Shown here: one piece after another, positions 15,835 to 17,437 of the stretch | How the letters are laid out: every line of letters starts with the position of its first letter | Position numbering within the stretch: the stretch's first letter is position 1 | Origin: Cellvibrionales bacterium UBA4495 | GTDB lineage: Bacteria; Pseudomonadota; Gammaproteobacteria; Pseudomonadales; Porticoccaceae | DNA: 17,437 bases | Assembly: GCA_002388905.1 (NCBI GenBank) | Contig: DGNJ01000068.1 | Location: 1,846-19,282, forward strand | Reading direction: 5' to 3' | Position numbers and translations under genes: made by a program | The notes under the pieces: model-generated | Database searches by the model: none | What the model was told of the DNA's origin: nothing | The model's input: only the letters and a program-made list of their open reading frames with translations

Positions 15835-16323
15835 CTATCGCGCCTGATTACTCCCTTCGGCAAAACCGGGAAAGCGCTCGCGGGCGTGATGGGTATGGCA
15901 GGCCGCGCAGGCCTCAACCATGTCGGCAAACAGGGCCCGCTGTCTGGCGCTATTGCCGTTGCGGGCCGCCTCCGCGAGGCGGGCGCTCAGCTGGTGAAAC
16001 GCCCGATCCCGCTCGATAAAGCGCTCGGGCACCGCTCGCATCAATGCCTGCCTGTCCTTCTCTGTCATTTGTTGCTCCAGGATAAAACTGTCGTGGATGG
16101 CCTGGGCGTTGCTTGCCACAACGGCGTGCTGTCCGCGCACCAGGCCGTCCAGTATGTTCCGGGTGGCGCCGAGAATGGCGTTCATTTCCTGGATCAGCAG
16201 GCCGCGAACCCGGGGCGGCAGGTTACTGCCGACGTTGTCTTTGCCCGATGGATTCTCTCCGGCCATGGCTGCGGCCAACAGCATCAGGAAGAGCGGAATT
16301 GCGGCAAACTGCAGGGGTTTCAT
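15835..16323 (-). CDS. periplasmic class II-type cytochrome c
   Basis: A 162-residue exported protein with a signal peptide (h-region LFLMLLAAAMA, likely cleaved near 21/22). The heme-c motif is near the C-terminus, C139-A-A-C142-H143 in MVEACAACHTHHARERFPGF. A C-terminal heme motif after a long helical region is the layout of class II cytochromes (c', c-556 type). These bind NO or CO, or carry electrons, in the periplasm. A Met in the N-terminal helix (Met47) could be a sixth ligand as in c-556, which would argue for electron transfer. AGGAGA lies 8 bases before the ATG. It is the first of four minus-strand genes. Confidence 0.85.
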   Translation of the reverse strand: MKPLQFAAIPLFLMLLAAAMAGENPSGKDNVGSNLPPRVRGLLIQEMNAILGATRNILDGLVRGQHAVVASNAQAIHDSFILEQQMTEKDRQALMRAVPERFIERDRAFHQLSARLAEAARNGNSARQRALFADMVEACAACHTHHARERFPGFAEGSNQAR

Positions 16324-16722
16324 GGGCGCGTCTCCTGATCTTGAAATCGTTCCGTACCTGCCATCAGTGTAATACCACCGCGCCCGCCCTGCCGCGCCAG
16401 AAATCCGTCTGTGATCGTTTAGACAGCTTTAGGAAAGAGACGCCGGCTAACGACGATTACAGGTGCTGCCCCACCATCGGTGTGCAGGACCGCGAGAAAT
16501 GGCCACCTACAACAGACTACTTCATGGACGATCAACAGGAACAACAATATTAAAGCCTCGCCACCATGAGGCTTGATCAAGACCTTAGCAACACCCTTTC
16601 CCGAGGGGGGGCCATACACTATTTCAGGTCTCTCCAGCAGAAACGCCGGCTGCCGGCAACCGCTACAATGTATGCTAGCGGCTCGACCGGATCCATCAAC
16701 AGGCAAAAAGGGGGGGAATGTG
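16324..16722. other. divergent upstream region of prpE and the cytochrome genes
   Basis: About 400 bases with no convincing gene. It contains the inverted repeat AAGCCTC (16553-16559) / GAGGCTT (16568-16574) with an 8-base loop. On the minus strand this is followed by TTAATATTGTT, only a weak T-run. A G-tract of seven lies near 16604-16610 and a second (16710-16716) serves as the prpE ribosome site. Promoters for both directions must lie here, but no consensus pair is clear. Confidence 0.35.
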
Positions 16723-17437
16723 ATGGCAGACAATGGCAATCGGGAAATGTGGCGGGACGCCGCCCTGGAAATCGACTGGTTCAAGCACCCGAATACCATC
16801 CTGGACGATAGCAATCCGCCCCTCTATCGCTGGTACAGCGATGGCCAGTGCAACACCTGCTACAACAGCCTGGACCGCCATGTGAACGCCGGGCGCGGCG
16901 ACCAGACAGCCCTGATTTATGATAGTCCGGTCACCGATACGGTCATGCATATCAGCTATGCAGAACTACTGGACCGTGTGTCAAGGTTCGCCGGCGCGCT
17001 TCAGGCTTTGGGGCTGGCCAAAGGAGACCGGGTGGTTATCTATATGCCCATGGTGCCGGAGGCGGCCATCGCCATGCAGGCCTGCGCCCGTCTCGGTGCC
17101 ATTCATTCGGTGGTTTTCGGTGGCTTCGCCGCCCACGAACTGGCGTCCCGCATCGACGACTGCCGGCCCAAACTGGTGATTTCCGCCTCCTGCGGCATAG
17201 AGCCCTCCCACGAAGTCCCCTACAAGCCGATGCTGGACGAAGCCATTGAGCAGGCAGAGCATAAGCCGGAAAAATGCGTCGTCTTGCAGCGGCCCTGGCA
17301 CAGGGCCGAACTGGTGCCCGGCCGGGACCTGGACTGGGAAGAGGTGGAAGGATCCGGCACACCCAGCGAGTGCGTGCCCGTGGCAGCCACCGACCCCCTC
17401 TATATACTCTACACTTCCGGCACCACCGGCCAGCCCA
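16723..17437 (+). CDS. prpE: propionyl-CoA synthetase, 5' part (runs off window)
   Basis: The first 238 codons of an acyl-CoA synthetase (ANL superfamily). It activates propionate (and probably acetate less well) to propionyl-CoA through an acyl-AMP intermediate, using ATP and CoA. The N-terminus has WFKHPNTILDD and RWYSDGQCNTCYNSLDRHV, typical of PrpE rather than Acs. These are followed by GDRVVIYMPMVPEAAIAMQA, LGAIHSVVFGGFAAHELASRI and KLVISASCGIEP. The window ends within the AMP-binding core YTSGTTGQP, so the C-terminal domain with the regulatory Lys is missing only because of the window edge. The start is ATG 16723 (GTG at 16720 is also in frame), preceded by a run of G residues at about 6 bases. 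The propionate-catabolism context (prpBCD) is not visible. Confidence 0.93.
   Translation, partial: MADNGNREMWRDAALEIDWFKHPNTILDDSNPPLYRWYSDGQCNTCYNSLDRHVNAGRGDQTALIYDSPVTDTVMHISYAELLDRVSRFAGALQALGLAKGDRVVIYMPMVPEAAIAMQACARLGAIHSVVFGGFAAHELASRIDDCRPKLVISASCGIEPSHEVPYKPMLDEAIEQAEHKPEKCVVLQRPWHRAELVPGRDLDWEEVEGSGTPSECVPVAATDPLYILYTSGTTGQP

Noticed and set aside
16553..16574. Inverted repeat AAGCCTC/GAGGCTT as a terminator
   Set aside because: The T-run is weak and only on the minus strand, where no gene ends; left as an unassigned hairpin.

Overview
The window looks like chromosomal DNA of a moderately GC-rich gammaproteobacterium. This rests on the gammaproteobacterial-type YchF and PrpE sequences, an elongator tRNA-Met with an encoded CCA end, a consensus sigma70 promoter and c-di-GMP genes of the DUF3391/HD-GYP type. 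The genus cannot be fixed from sequence alone. The c-type cytochromes and fatty-acid desaturase suggest an aerobic or facultatively respiring environmental organism.

Layout. Bases 1-2093 are housekeeping: the 3' part of ychF, an alpha/beta hydrolase, and a tRNA-Met(CAT) with its own promoter and terminator. Bases 2094-2932 carry no convincing gene. They hold a 12-bp inverted repeat and short repeats that echo the tRNA 3' end, which may be the scar of an integrated element. Bases 2933-6475 are a small-membrane/envelope group: a Pmp3/YqaE peptide read from a TTG start, a divergent PRC-barrel protein, a truncated DUF2254 fragment directly followed by a complete DUF2254 membrane protein, and a secreted DUF2141 protein. 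A convergent membrane fatty-acid desaturase (6588-7619, minus), a DUF1993 protein and a small Cys/His-rich protein follow.

Bases 9521-12060 form a two-gene c-di-GMP operon. The first gene is a DUF3391-HD-GYP protein whose HD histidine is replaced by Ile. The second is a GGDEF-EAL protein with a dead GGDEF motif and an apparently complete EAL site. Facing it are four minus-strand genes: a class II cytochrome c, a calcineurin-like phosphoesterase, a lipoprotein cytochrome c, and a hybrid histidine kinase with two nearly duplicate FixL-type PAS domains that both keep the heme-ligand His position. The window ends in the 5' part of prpE (propionyl-CoA synthetase).

How they may work together (inference): the kinase, the two cytochromes and the c-di-GMP operon could link oxygen or redox state to c-di-GMP breakdown. 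The Pmp3/PRC/DUF2254/DUF2141/desaturase group could serve membrane stress. Neither link is proven by sequence. No CRISPR array, IS element, rRNA or intact phage gene was seen.
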